Below, in pieces: positions 1 through 12,331 of a DNA stretch of 64,000 bases. The stretch's first letter is position 1, and every line of letters starts with the position of its first letter. A model generated the notes under the pieces. The model saw only the letters and a list, made by a program, of their open reading frames with translations, was not told the DNA's origin and ran no database searches. The stretch is from Phallus indusiatus (lineage: Eukaryota; Basidiomycota; Agaricomycetes; Phallales; Phallaceae). Where the stretch lies: positions 2,170,001 to 2,234,000 of the forward strand of contig JAQFWX010000001.1 in assembly GCA_027605045.1 (NCBI GenBank), read 5' to 3'. A program made the position numbers and the translations under genes.

Positions 1-33
1 ATTTGCGAAGTCAAATATTAATTATACTTTAGC

Positions 34-1302
34 TCAGATACGTATTACAGTCCTCCTTATTACATGAGCCCGCTGTCTACGCCGCACATACGACAGGACT
101 GGTGAGCTGCTCTTCCATATAACCTCGACGCTCTTGCTAACAAATAAATAAGTGCCTCACTCTACCCGCAATATTATAATTACAATTATGAAGGGTACAC
201 TAGTCCGGTGTACAGCACGGCGCAGGTGCTGAACGTGTAAGTCCATATTATTCCTGATAGAACATGAATCAATCTAACTCTGTATCGAAGGAAATCACGT
301 TCCAGCACTTGCAAAGATTTGCTTAGTTATCACATTGACGCAGGGGTGTCGATGAATGACATCCCTTTCGGTAGTGTGATGCAATCCCAACAAGAGCCGG
401 AGAGTCTCCGCGCTTCAGATTGTTCGAACCAACATATCCCGGTCCAACCAATATACGCTGGAGTCCAATATACTTCCAACTTTACAGACGCGAACCTGCA
501 GCAATGTGATAAATTCCGGGACAACCATGCGTCAGGGACTGCTCCAGCGTTTTATCAATACGATTCCTCAATCTCACCGTCGGGTTCGATGACATCTTTA
601 GACTCTTGGTCTGCTCAGCGTACGATGCCCCCTTCCTCTCTTCCCAGTATCCCATCTCCTGTCTCTTCTTCCGACTTCGCTACACCCCAACTTGATCTAT
701 CCCCGCTCAGTCCTCCTGCTCTTAACGAACCGTCCCCACCTTCTTATGACTACCAGCCTGTGCCCACACTCGATCACGGACCACGCCCAGCTGTACCACC
801 TGTACTGGCTCTTCCCGCTTCAACTTCGATGCCTGAGCCCGAGGCGCAAAGCGGAGGGAGAAAACCCAGAATCTGTAGCCAATCCTTGTTGGACAAATAT
901 TTTGGAAAGGTAAAAAAAGGTCGGTGCAAATTATGTGGCAAGGGCCCAGAAAAATACAGGGATGATAGAGGGTTAGAACACCTGGCTTCAAAGCACGCCT
1001 GGCAGATGGTCAAAGATATGAACGAATTTAAAAAACCAAAGCGAGGTTGCCTCGTCAAAACTTGTGCGCAATTCGCGTTTGCACAAGAAACAATTGAGGA
1101 GGTCCGGTGTCGCTTTTGTCTCAAAAAGACAAATTTGGTTTTGAGGCAGGATATCGTTGATTATCACATCGATGTTCATCATTCAACTTTGGGGGAAGAG
1201 GTGCGAAAGGCAGAGAAGAGCCGAGTGAGCAAGTTGATGCGTGGGGAGGAAGGGTTTTATAATTATCATGACCAGTTCCTGTATAACCTTTATCGTGTAT
1301 AG
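34..1302 (+). CDS. C2H2-like zinc-finger protein, 5' end outside window
   Basis: Coding sequence read as exons 34-101, 153-236 and 306-1302, with introns 102-152 (GTGAGC..AAG) and 237-305 (GTAAGT..CCAG). The phases fit across both, so the protein starts left of the window. If the last exon is taken alone the first ATG is at 352. The middle is rich in Ser and Pro and looks disordered. The C-terminus has two Cys2-His2-like fingers: CKLC followed by HLASKH (about 926-995), and CRFC followed by HIDVHH (about 1109-1183). The finger spacing is longer than in classical C2H2 proteins. A DNA-binding or regulatory role is an inference from the fingers plus the disordered region. The family is not recognised beyond that. 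The two upstream exons are less certain than the last one. Confidence 0.6.
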
Positions 1303-3238
1303 TAGTAACAATCGCGAATCTTAGAGTAGCGATGCTCACCTCTGCCCCTTGCTTTTCCTTTGCTTTTTTTCCTGTCAGTACGGTACACTAGCGAGTAGCG
1401 ATCGATAAAATCGTGCGTCACATCGGTGTGACAATTTTCTTGGGCGTTTTATAAACTTTTTCTCCCAACCACTGATGTGGCCAAAATTTATTTTTAGCGA
1501 TTGGCTGATTGACATCATCGATAAGTTTTATTTTAGATTATTGGATATTTTACCAAATTTGAGCCGGAATGAAGGAATCGATTACTCTGTTCGGGCAGGC
1601 ACCCGTTGGACACGACACGACCTTGTATTGTGTTCACATCGAGGGTACTTGGGAGGAATATCCATTCACGTTCACAGCATACGCACAACAGGGTTTTTTT
1701 GGGAATCCCTATTCTCGATCCTTGAAAAGGCCTGTCAATATCAGGTTGTTCTACGAAACGCTAGGTCTAGCTCGTACATCTCTGATATTTGGAGATGCAG
1801 CATGTATCTATTGAGATTGCACTTGGCTATCTTCGATCATTCCGCTAAATTTTTGCACTGGATTCGGCCACTGTTTGCAGACGATTTCCAATTTCCATCA
1901 TGCCCCCTTCCACCGTACGTTCAGAAGTATCGTCTCGCTCAAAAGTTACGGAATGATGAATTTCCTAATACCCTAGAATGCAAGTTTAGTATATATTGTA
2001 CAAGAGATTCCGTGTCTATTGAGGGTGGAAGAGCGCAATACGATTCATGAGATATTGGCTCTGGTCCGAATTTCGATCTAGTTTACGGTTGGAACGAAAC
2101 CCCTTCTGGCGTTATTACACAACAATTGCCACTAGCTCCGAAGTTTCACCCAACGTCTTATTTGCTTGTTTTACGTTATGTCTATAGCTCAAATCAACAA
2201 ATACCTACAGGCGACTTTCGCACTCGCAAAATATTCAAGTACTACAATAAGCCGTCAAACGAAACAGGGTTTGAAGTCTCTTTTGGGTAATCTGGTGTCG
2301 CGTTGAGCTCACGATTCAGAACCTTCGTTTAATGGATTTTCGTTTGAGAAGACTGCAGTAACCACACCGGTTCAATATCTGCCTCTCAATTCCACAAAGT
2401 CTGATCTCGAGTCAAGTATCCATCACTTATAATTAAAGTGAGAATTAATTCTGCATTTACGTAGGATGTCGTTCCAGTAAGTCGTCGTTGCATACGTTGC
2501 GGCTTTCGTTGGGACCGCTTCTTTTCCTACGGTAAAGAATTAGACGACTGGACACGTCTTCAAGCTTCAAGTTCGGTTGAGCGTGTTGATAATTCTATTA
2601 TGTAGAATCTTCATCCTTCCTATTTCCCCCGTCATCCAAAGCAAAACACGACTTTCGTTGAACTTCTGTCCCAGACTTCCTGAAGCGCTAGCTGAAATAG
2701 CGATATACAGCAAATTCTTCTTTTCAAAGTCCATTGACATCATAAATGTATTTATTCTATCTTTAACTTGTGACATGCAAAACTCTCGAACAGCACAATT
2801 CTAATTGCCGCATCCTCATACATTTTTGTTCAAGGTCGGAGTATGGACGTCACTTCGAAGTTAAATATAGAATGGATGCGTTGCATGGGTTTGCTGGCAA
2901 TGCAGCACCTCAAGAGACGATAGTAATATTCAGACAGTTGGCTTATTAAAGGAAATTTAAAACTCTATTTATTTATTCAATTATTTTCTTCACATCTTTA
3001 CAGGTGTGAATCTTGCATTGATCGGCTGTTCACCCTCGGACCGGCCCCCTGTCCAATCTAATTGTAGTTCAAATTGTTGAAAAAGCGTGCATACATATAA
3101 ATTTGTATGATATACATTCGTACCCCCCTAATACGAAAAAAATACCCGGAAGAACGAGAACAATTTAATTAACTAGAATTTTACGGGTGAAGTAGTTACA
3201 TCTACATCCGCAACTGTAGCTTGTTCATTTGCAAGGCA
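1303..3238. other. Intergenic, no supported gene
   Basis: Holds open frames at 1475-2050 and 1569-1814 (plus strand), but neither has a recognisable domain, a convincing splice context or a second copy in the window. The rest is AT-rich sequence with many stops. Confidence 0.5.
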
Positions 3239-3824
3239 TCACTTGGACGAGATGCTTGAAGGCACCTTAATCCAAAACCAAGGCGCACTCCCATCAACTC
3301 CCTCCGTAACAGCGTCAGGCCACGTACTATCGTCGAAAGAGAAACTGATATAGTCGGAGGGGAAATTGGGATGATTGAGGGCCTTCCAAGCAGTATCGCT
3401 GGCAACGATTTGCGTAGTTCCATCGTCGTAAGTTATTTCGATCTTGGCTAGTAATCCAGCCGGATTAGGAACGGAACCCGCGTTCACCGCCGTTACAGCT
3501 ACAAGTACCCCGTATTTGGAATCCACGGGAACGCAGTAAGACTGCGCAATGTTGAGGTTGTTACCCGTTCCTACTTGATTCTCATTGACGTACAGAGTGT
3601 AGGCGTCATCGACCGTGATCAAGATTTTTGCGTAGACAGGAGTCAGTCCGTGTGGGTTACGAATAAAGCGACGGAAGGCTCTTGGACCTGGGGGAACATT
3701 TCCTCCGGGACTTTGGAGTTCATTGGTCCAGATCCATTGAGGGCCGGTAAAGTCTAACGCTATTAGTAGATAGAATGAATGTCAAGAATGAGAAACTAGA
3801 ATGATAATGAACAGACTGACACAT
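3239..3824 (-). CDS. Small beta-sandwich (lectin/CBM-like) protein, copy 1
   Basis: Minus-strand gene with a 4-nt first coding exon (ATGT, 3824-3821), a 61-bp intron (3820-3760, GTCAGT..TAG) and a main exon 3759-3239, giving about 174 residues. It begins MSLDF and has the motifs WIWTNE, GPRAFRR, ILITVDDAYTLYVN, NPAGLLAKIEITYDDG and a C-terminal FDDSTWP..VTEG..G..PW. This pattern of aromatic residues and Asp/Asn turns resembles the galactose-binding-like beta-sandwich modules found in fungal lectins and next to rhamnosidases, so carbohydrate binding is likely but inferred. No signal peptide is visible. It is a paralog of the divergent gene at 5192-5785, with the same exon structure. A TATAAATA box lies 65 bp upstream of the ATG. 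Confidence 0.72.
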
Positions 3825-3888
3825 TGTAGTATTAAGAGCAAGAGATTGGTGATAGTGATGAGTTTAATTCGCCCGTCTTCCTGCCCGG

Positions 3889-3896
3889 TATTTATA
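3889..3896 (-). promoter_or_regulatory. TATA box of minus-strand lectin-like gene
   Basis: TATAAATA read on the minus strand, 65 bp before the ATG at 3824. The paralog at 5192 has the same octamer 78 bp before its ATG, which supports both as real core promoters. Confidence 0.65.
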
Positions 3897-5106
3897 CCCT
3901 CAGACCAATTGTTGATTTTTTTAACGAAGTCCCGATTATTGGAGAATATCCCTGACGACGAAACGTGCCGGTACCACGTAGCAGGAACGTCGAGGACCGC
4001 AAATACCTTAAAAGCGAGCCCAGCAGTGCCAAAAAAGGTGTACCTTTGTTTATGTATAACACCTGTCAAAGGTCAACGTACAACTTGTGCCGATAAGCCA
4101 TTGAATTCGGTGATTCGGTTTTGAGTTCCAACCCGAGTCGAATAATAACTGAGACGGATAATTTCTAATTCACAGATTCAGCCTAAACTAGTTTTGACTC
4201 GATAACGAAAGTTTCTTGGGTATGTCAATCAGGAGAAACAATAATGCGGTTCGAATATTTTCGGGGTAATGGCGGTAATGGCAAGTGCTAGCTCTCACCG
4301 TCTAAGACACCTTGTCCCTCGACATTCACGTAACATCGGACCTTCGACTGCACCGCGAACTAGCTGAAGCGGATATGCTTAAGCGTACCATGACGAGCAT
4401 ATTATTAGGTACCCGGAGTCGCGGTGTCATATCAATAGCCTACAAAAAAATCGTTATATGCGGCAATTATAAGGATCTCTGCACATAAGGTGACACACCA
4501 AATTTTGCGCGATTGAAAAGCTTAAACGAAAATAGGCACATTTATAATTTACATTCGGTTGGGCTAATCCATCCATGGGACGAGCTTGACAGCTCATCGC
4601 GGTTAAGTTCGACTGCAATGTTTCGGAGAAGGCACAATGAATGTTGGGCCACCTATGTATATCCTGTACACGAATGTGAACTAGAAGCTCGAAAACGGTA
4701 AAAAAGAGAAAAACATGAATATAGTAGGTATTCTACATCTCCCAAATTGTATGTTTTACTTGGCGCCAAGCGGAACCGGTTCAGTATTCTGATGGGCCTC
4801 TACTCCACTTTCGGTTCCTGAACGGAATGGACCTGAGTCCGAGACTTAGACCGAACTTGGTTTTAGCGGTTCCAAACCGAATATCGGCTATCACTAAACT
4901 GAATAAACACCGTCCAAGTTTTTTCGCTCTGTGGAATGATCTAAGAGGGTTTAATTGAAGTGCCTGATAAGTTTGTAAACTCAACGTTCCTTCATCGTCG
5001 CCGCCTTCCCCTGTAACGCTGTCAGCTCCTGGATCCTGAAGTATTACACTTCTCCGATGGTCGGAAGTTTGTCACTTTGCTAAGTGGTCTAAATGCTCAC
5101 CTGGGG
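3897..5106. other. Divergent promoter region between the two paralogs
   Basis: About 1.2 kb between the two TATA boxes with no supported gene. Short open frames such as 4513-4701 are unsupported. It presumably holds the upstream regulatory sites of both lectin-like genes. Confidence 0.5.
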
Positions 5107-5114
5107 TATAAATA
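5107..5114 (+). promoter_or_regulatory. TATA box of plus-strand lectin-like gene
   Basis: TATAAATA flanked by GGGG and CCAAGC, 78 bp before the ATG at 5192. The copy in front of the divergent paralog is flanked by GAGGG and CCGGGC on its own strand. Confidence 0.65.
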
Positions 5115-5191
5115 CCAAGCAGCAAGACCTTGAACTTTAGACCAGTGCGAATCCATTCACACATTTAACTTTCTTAAATCTCTCTTTAACA

Positions 5192-5785
5192 ATGGGTAAG
5201 CTCCTTCACTCCAACTCAAAATTTCGTTGAAAAGATCTCATACTCATTATGTTGTTCATACCCTTTGCAGCCCTAGATTTTTCCAACTGTAATTGGATTT
5301 GGACGAACGAATTGCCAAGTCCTGGAGGAAATGTTCTCCCAGGCCCAAGAGCCTTCCGCCGTACCATTCCAACCCCCGACAAATTGACTCCCGTTTCTGC
5401 CAAAATCCTCATCACATGTGATAACGTCTACACCGTATTCGTCAACGGGATTAAAGCAGGGGAGGGTAACTACTTCCCCACTGCCCAGGCGTACGACGTT
5501 CCCCTGCATTCCAAACACTGTACAGTTATAGCCGTTTACGCCGTGAACGTTCAGCTCAATCCGCCCGCCCCGGGTAATCCTGCTGGATTATTAGCCAAAA
5601 TCCAAGTGACGTACAACGACGGGAGCGTGAAAACCTTGGTCACCGACTCAACTTGGAAGGCCCTCAATAATGACAAGATTCCCGTCGATTTCAACAGGTC
5701 GTCTTTCGACGATGGGTACTGGCCTAATGCTGTTACCGAGGGCGTTAATGGTAGTAGTCCTTGGGGTGTCATCAAGTTGCCTTAG
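5192..5785 (+). CDS. Small beta-sandwich (lectin/CBM-like) protein, copy 2
   Basis: Exon 1 is only ATGG (5192-5195). A 75-bp intron (5196-5270, GTAAGC..TTGCAG) leads to exon 2 (5271-5785), giving M-A-L-D-F and about 172 residues. This start is preferred over the in-frame ATG at 5249 because the divergent paralog splices in the same way and the intron then removes unrelated residues. Shared motifs are WIWTNE, GPRAFRR, AKILIT, NPAGLLAKIQVTYNDG, TDSTWKALN, FDDGYWP and VTEGVNGSSPW. A carbohydrate-binding beta-sandwich is the likely fold, by pattern only. There is no signal peptide or membrane segment, so it would be cytosolic or exported by an unconventional route. Confidence 0.75.
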
Positions 5786-6748
5786 AGAAATTGTAAATGC
5801 ACCCGGTTTGTGGGCGCAATAACTCCTGTGATAACTTCCCTTTTTCTGCTCCTGTCTTCTCCAATATTTTGTCATGTATGGTTGGTGAAACGAGGGACGC
5901 ATTCAACGAACCTGGAACTTTCCATGTTATAAGTTATTAGTATAAGACAATATAAGGAGGATTACATGTCGTAGAATTCAATTGATCTCCGGTCTTGTTA
6001 CTCAAAAATAGTTTCACGAAGATGATGAGGTAAATTCTGTGAAGCATTGAGCGAGCCGGAAGAAAGGATTGTCTAGCGGAAACTGTCACGGAATGTCACG
6101 CGAATCAAACTTCACATCGTCGACGTCGGACGAGGATGAACACGCGGGATTATGCCCTAAACAGCAGAGCTAATAAATGTCTTTTATGGTTCTTCCGCCA
6201 AAGGTTATTGATCGTCTCAAGGTCCCATACTCGGCATTACTCCCCGACGCAAGAGAACAATCCGAAGACCCAAACTCAGTCGAACCGTTCTTAAACCGAG
6301 CGCGAGATATAGTTATCTGATCTCAATTATTACGTCGCGTCCCGCATTTTTGAGGCACGTATAGTGGCGTATCACGATGCGGAACATGCAGCAGCACTGA
6401 AGGCGCATCATGAAGTGGTTCACATACGACTGGTCTGTGGTGTTGCAATACGATCTCAATCCGGCCTGCATTCCCTCCTGCTACTGCTGCTGTTGTTGTG
6501 CATCAAAATGAAACGGAGACTCTCCTCCTCACCCAGAAGAAGAGGGCATCATCGACGCAGCCAACGGACGATGGATTTATTTCTTTCTTTCCGAATCATT
6601 CCATTACTTTCTCAGGTTTCGTCCGCTTGGAATTATTACGTTCTTGCCGCATGTTGGTACCTCGACGGTAAAAGTATATACTTTATAACGATCAAATTTT
6701 CGATAGGAAACTGACTGGCCATGCATCCCAAAAGTGAGTGCGATCACC
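5786..6748. other. Intergenic, no supported gene
   Basis: Contains an open frame at 6364-6714 that starts without an ATG and runs through a CTG/TTG-rich stretch (about 6478-6500). No domain is recognisable. It forms the 3' flank of the DUF6533-like gene. Confidence 0.45.
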
Positions 6749-8507
6749 CTAGGCCAATTCTCCGCGTCCAACTTCAGCGTCGGAAAATCCTACCGGCAAA
6801 CCGAGATTGTCGTCCATAATCCCGCTGACGTTTTCATGATCGCCCATTTCTACGGTAATAGATCGATGTACATATTGCAACACGCTTCGGAATTGAATGG
6901 TTGGTAGTGTTGCATTCGAAGCTTCAATGACTGCCGAATTTCGTTGACGAAGATCCAAAGTAAAATTGGTGATCAAAATCGTCGAAAAGCTTCATATAAC
7001 ACAAAGATGAACATCATGGTCAAGGACGAGAAGGATGGACCATACCCGTGTTGAAAATTGCCCGGGATACCTATTGCAACCTAATGTGGTATTAATTTAA
7101 ATTTGAGATGGACTATTAGAATCATATTTCGTTCAGCACAGTGGACATACGCTGTTTATTCTGATCTGCAGAAAAGGGTTGAATTTCAGCAAAAAACCTA
7201 ATAATCGAAGTTTGATTAAATTTTACTAGATCAACGATTGTAAGAGCGTTGGTGAAAAGAATGGCGAAGCTTTGTCGGAAGGTCGAAGTGAGTGATGTTG
7301 GTAATAATTTGACCTTAACAGTTCAAACGTACCAAAACTGTGAAAGAACTGCATTCCTCAATGAAAAATAAATTTTAAGTATATGATTATAACCTACCCT
7401 GTCTGAGTATCATCGAAACAAGGTCATTTTTTCTTCGAATGCCAGTTTCACCCTTTAACTTCCATGTGCCCCAAACCTTCCATAAGCAAACCCAAAAGAC
7501 AAGTGATTCTGTCGAAAGAACCATGAAATTTGAGACAGAAGTAACCATAAGACCTCTAGCTAGACAACATTTAACACACTATCACGAGTATGAAGTTCTT
7601 TAGACCTACGATTATAACTAAGGAATATTTGAGCATCAGAATATTTCAGACTGGTATGGCTTGGATTTTATTACTAACCTTGTAACACATCCACGGTTCA
7701 ATATTTGTCCTAGTATGCCAGTGTAAGTATAAAGAATTTGAGTCAGCTTTACTTATCAGTTGTATTAAGGATCTTTACTATATTACCATAAATGTTGGTA
7801 ATAAGCCCTCCCATGAAAAATAAGGCTAAAGCTCCGGTTATAACCTTATTCCCTTGGCACAACGTGTAAGCGCGAATAACCAATATACCTAATAATGGTA
7901 GATATGAAGGCATTCCAAGTCATGGCATACAACTAACCTTGAATGCCAATACATACAAAAAGGAACGTAGCATTTTGTATGTTGGCCAGGTTATTGCACA
8001 ATCTTTTTGCTCCTTCGGTGAGCTTCTCATTTTCCGTGACCATGAATATCTTACCTTTCTCCCTGCAAAGAAATAGTCAACGTTCAAGTTTGTATATCTC
8101 AAGATAAATTGACTTACTGGCATAACAAAACCCAACCAGACGGCCGCCCCTTGGCTGATTAACATTCCATATCTCGCGAAAGCGTAAAGTAGAGTCGGAA
8201 TACTGAATTTTTTAGACGATAACCATATATACATCACTTCTCGTGACATATTCAACACCGTAGTATAAACAAGGAGTGCTGCCAATGTCGTCGCTTTTAT
8301 CAATGAACTGTTTGATTGGTTGATCGAACGGAAGGTAACCCACCAAACACGCTGACAGAAACAAGCATGTAGGCATAACTAGTATCTTGCTGTAAGACAA
8401 TGATTGAAAGCTTGAGATAGAACCCACTTTATATATGCGTCGTGGATTGGATCTGTTAGTGTGACCGCGCTGGTGGAGGTAGCGTTATCGGTAAAGTTGT
8501 CGATCAT
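6749..8507 (-). CDS. DUF6533-like multi-span membrane protein
   Basis: Exons inferred by splice sites and frame: 8507-8380, 8307-8118, 8058-7938, 7888-7787, 7709-7679, 7555 to about 7400, a poorly resolved middle, and a last exon from about 6980 to the stop at 6749. Introns are 49-123 bp. The N-terminus is MIDNFTDNATS. The segment LVYTTVLNMSREVMYIWLS followed by ARYGML matches the pattern (LLVYD..LTL..E...IW.......L..RYG) that I know from basidiomycete DUF6533 proteins. Later parts, ILVIRAYTLCQGNK, LVFWVCLWKVWGTWK and TLDLRQRNS, also fit this seven-span family. The stretch 7390-6980 holds frames I could not join cleanly, so the gene may be decayed there. The function of the family is unknown, possibly receptor-like. 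Partial copies lie near 58.1-58.6 kb. Confidence 0.6.
7780..8070. repeat. Duplicated block, copy 1 (partner 58060-58320)
   Basis: Shared runs include AATAAGCCCTCCCA near 7800 and a near-identical run near 58072, followed by AAAATAAGGCTAA in both. The shared stretch corresponds to the 3' exons of the DUF6533-like gene, so the partner is a gene remnant. Confidence 0.6.
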
Positions 8508-11435
8508 TTTTGGAGACAGTGGGGGTGGATTTTTAATGACTAAAGTCAAATAAACTCGGTAGCCTAAGCGTCGAGGTGAAGTATGAGACGGGCAGATTGG
8601 TGTGTTAAATAGCGGTCGAGTAAGCTACACTGTAGAACCATTCATCCGAAAGAGGTATGGCTAAAAAATACCAGTGCCTTGACAATTGAAAACCTGAACC
8701 GAATCAAGACGCTCTTAAACTTTAAACCTCTGGTTGGGTTTGTCTCGTAATTTCGCCAACAGTGTCCTAAGTTCTAACAGTGTGAATTTTAGCCATCTCG
8801 CTTGGTAAAAAGACCCGGATGCCACCACGCTGCTCAAATACCGAAATTTTTTGGGCCAATAGCTCTTATCACCCGCTCCAAACTCTAAAGCACTTACAAT
8901 TATGGGGCTTCAAGTTCATCATGTTGACGGTCGATTATTGTGATGATCGTAGTCAAGTCAAATATCCAGCCCGAGCGGTCCATCAGCTCCTTTATATTAT
9001 CAATCCCAAAAACTAAGAACTCATCTCTGTTCATCTGGTGAGGAATGGGAACTACCAGAATTTATACCAACGGCCGTAACACGCGTAGCTCACCGGTGCC
9101 AGCATAGGCAACTTCCTACTAGGCCTTCAATACACATATGACAAGATCGTTGATTTATCCTCCAATTTCGGTGCCATTCATCCGAAATTGGCATTTGGCA
9201 TTAGAAGCGCTGCAGCTTCAATGTAAATCCTTGACTTTGAGTTTTATACTGGTCATTAGAAACGAAGATAAATCAAAGCTGAGAAACTGAGAAACTTTTC
9301 AGTTGATAGATTAGCTGTTAGAAGAAGTTCAGCATTTACCTTTGACTCCTGCCCAGAAAATAACTTGTGTACTTTGAGGTTCCTTCACTTGGTCCGCGAT
9401 GGGGGGATTCGCACCCAAGTAGACTTCCTTTTGTTTGTCATCATATTTTAAATTATGATATCTTCCCCGGGTATGTAGTAGTAGGGAGTGAGGTGATCTG
9501 CGTTTCCTTTGTTTTTTTTCAACCGTTTCTTGCATTGTAATTAGCTACTAGTTTAAGTTCGTCGTAGTGAATAGAGCTGAAAAGATCTCGGCTCGGATTA
9601 AATTCATGTTCAACCCCTGGCTTCACCTACTGTCCAATGTAGTGTGGATTATGATTATTGCCCCTGTTTGCCGTCTCCGCTCTTGAGGGTAACTATGCTG
9701 CTGTACCAGGTGGTGCCTAGATTCTTCCCGGAAGCAATATGTTCTGCGCGCTCAGTTTCAATGGTTTCTGAACTAATTCTCATGAGATAACTGAACTCAA
9801 TTGAGAACCTGTCGCGCGCGGCCGCTCCTGACACTGAATTGTTATCCTAAGACAGTATGTACCATAAAAGGGATACTATCAATTCGGAATTACATACGTG
9901 ATGAAATGCAATTTAATAATGCGCGGGTGGGATAATCCACATAAGATAAACAACTTGAAGTTTAGAGCCGAGCTGGGATCAGTCTCATTTGAAATCAATC
10001 AGCGTCTCGAGAAATTGATTATGTTCATGCGCGTGCTTCCTTTTATACGCCATTGTTACGTTTGTCTCCATTACAGTCCGCAGTGTAGGCGAAACTATTT
10101 GTCTCGGTGCGGGAGTCGGAGTCCGGGACACCTCAAAAGGACGCCACGAACTGCTAAGGCGTTGTTGACTTTGGTTAACCGTTGACCTAAATAAGGGTTG
10201 CATTGTCAGTTGAAAAAATATACCCATAACCTACTTTATCTCGGATATCATGAAAATCTTTGAATTGACGTCCAACAATGGCGTATACAACATGAGCCCG
10301 GCCTTCTGAGATCATTTGCCTGGCAGTCGCAAACAGTTGACCTAGTAGCACCAATCCAATAATCCCTGAAGTAAACTCATTTCACGAACAAGCTATTATT
10401 GGAGGCTCGGCGAGAAGCATACGGAGAGTCTAAGTCCTGGGTCTGGGACGACCAACAGAATCCATCCATCCTCAACTCTGACACAAATGTAGCCGAGTCA
10501 CGATCGGGGCGAGCAACGAGCTAAGATTACTAAACGTGAACATTGAACTGAGCACTGAACGGTGAACGTTTGAACCATTAAAGTGTACACACAATGCTCC
10601 AAGTCTTTATTCTGCTGCTACCAAGCTGCCAGTGAGTCTCTGTTATTATCCAACACAAGTAATAAAAAGCGAAACTATTGACACCGGGTTCGTCAAATCG
10701 TCTGCCTGTTCGGGTGATAAGCTTTCATGTTCTCTTTCGCCTTCGTAGTGGAGGAGAAAATACAACAGGCGGAAAGTGTTTGGAGGATTTCACTAGTACT
10801 CGTCCCGCGACAACCGCAGTTGGGAATTGGTAATGGTTGGGAATAACGGCCGACCACGTGATGGATCGTTACGAAAGGTAATCCGACCGTAGTTGGGCGA
10901 TCCCAAGTAGTAAAAGCTTTGTTAGTTCAGATCATACTGCAACTGTATCGCTGATATGAAGTGTAATTGGCAAAACACAGTTGGGCCCGTCGCTGTTGAC
11001 TGCAGCCGTGCTGACGACACCGGGCGCTGAAAACGATCAATCTCCGACTCCCATCAATGAATTTAATTCCGAAACTGAACTCAGTCTCCATCCACAATGC
11101 TGCCAGTAGCAGTGATTAGCAATTTGTCATTCAAAATCTCATTGCGGAGAAGAGAGAAAAACGGACTGTTCGTGACTGCCGTGACTCCTTATTACCAAAG
11201 CTTGTCTTTGGTTCCATTACGACCTGTGAAAATTTCATGTAGTGAGACAAGCGCCCAAGTTTGCAGGATCACATGCCTTAAACTGTTATGAGTAGGCTTA
11301 ATGCAAAACATTGAGACTTTTTTTGCTATAAGTAACGAGTGTCTGGCATGATCAATTAATGGTGATTTTTTTGACTATGTTTTGTCAGTAAACTCCAGAG
11401 ATATAATGCTCAAAAGTGAGCTTTTCAGGAACAGA
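8508..11435. other. Decayed intergenic region
   Basis: No gene that I can support. Open frames at 8819-9016, 9329-9535, 9898-10185 and 11097-11291 lack domains. Much of 9300-10680 is a diverged duplicate of 58310-59640. Confidence 0.5.
9300..10680. repeat. Duplicated block, copy 1 (partner 58310-59640)
   Basis: Colinear similarity includes GTCTCCGCTCTTGAGGGTAA at about 9679 and about 58529, then TTCTCATGAGATAA at about 9778 and 58616, and AACATGAGCCC/ATCATGAGCCC further on. In the partner the first part reads as an open hydrophobic peptide (VIITLAIFAVSALEGNYAGV). Here it is frameshifted. It is probably a decayed membrane-protein gene with its flank. Confidence 0.55.
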
Positions 11436-12190
11436 TTCCATCGATTATATAAGTGAATCACATGACATGTTTTCAGTATGAGGAAAGGCCAGCGACTGGG
11501 AAAGTGTCCCATGGGACACTGTCTCATGAGACACCGGGCGTCTAACTCAAAGACCGACGGCACTCCTGCCGGCCAAAATTTAGTTCCGTTTTTTTTAGTG
11601 TAACAGCACAAGCTCCTTAGGTTCGGCACAGGCCCTCCCGGCGTAGAAGTAATACCCCGGCATCAATTCGGCATTAACATATGAAGCGTTTTATGAGAAG
11701 TTCTTGTCTCCAGAATGTCTTTTCTGGAAGTTATATGAGCTCATGAAAATTGAGAACTACGAGCATTTTCTGTTAAGTCACTGGAACTGCAGTTCAATCG
11801 TGGCACTGTGGTAGTATGTAACTTTGAGTGAGAGTAGCCGAAAGCGGCACAAGCCTGTAATTGGATCTACAACGTCTACATTAAAAACCTGATTATTTTC
11901 GTAATAAAAATTGTAAGTAAATATGTTTTAGTATAATATGTATTTAATAAGCTTGTACCGAAAATAAACAGTGCGGTCACTGGAAGGTCTGCGAGCCTCC
12001 ACCACAGGCTCTGTGGAGCTCAAGTCGGAGCGTGAAGTATTTCGGCGGAGTCAGTGCCGAGCATATCAACTATTCGGAGTTTGAATATATTGACGCCCAT
12101 GTCCCATGGGACAGTGACTTATGGGACACTTTCCCAGTCACGGTCCTTTCGTGTTCAGTATATAGTTGGAGTAATTATATAATGCGCTTT
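11436..12190. repeat. Diverged inverted-repeat element
   Basis: The left arm (about 11436-11545) contains ACTGGGAAAGTGTCCCATGG. The right arm (about 12095-12190), read on the minus strand, contains GTGACTGGGAAAGTGTCCCA, with matching flanks (TATATAA, TATACTGAACACGAAAGG against TTTTCAGTATGAGGAAAGG). The arms carry further GTCCCATGGGAC palindromes. About 550 bp lie between them and no transposase was seen. It is likely a foldback or MITE-like element, but exact ends and a target duplication were not found. Confidence 0.5.
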
Positions 12191-12331
12191 CGTCATAACT
12201 ATCATATGATGTCATTGATGATTTCGCGAGATAAATAGTTTGCATTACAATATTTCGGAAACAACTCTTTTTCGGTGTAACAGTCTTCAAACTTCAAAGG
12301 TTGGTCTTTCGTTTGACCTGCATGCAGATTT

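Noticed and set aside
1475..2050. 191-codon open frame
   Set aside because: It has low coding character and two overlapping frames of similar length without domain or paralog.
6719..6900. Plus-strand frame VSAITLGQFSASN... opposite the last exon of the DUF6533-like gene
   Set aside because: The minus-strand frame matches the C-terminus expected for that family, and the plus frame has no ATG.
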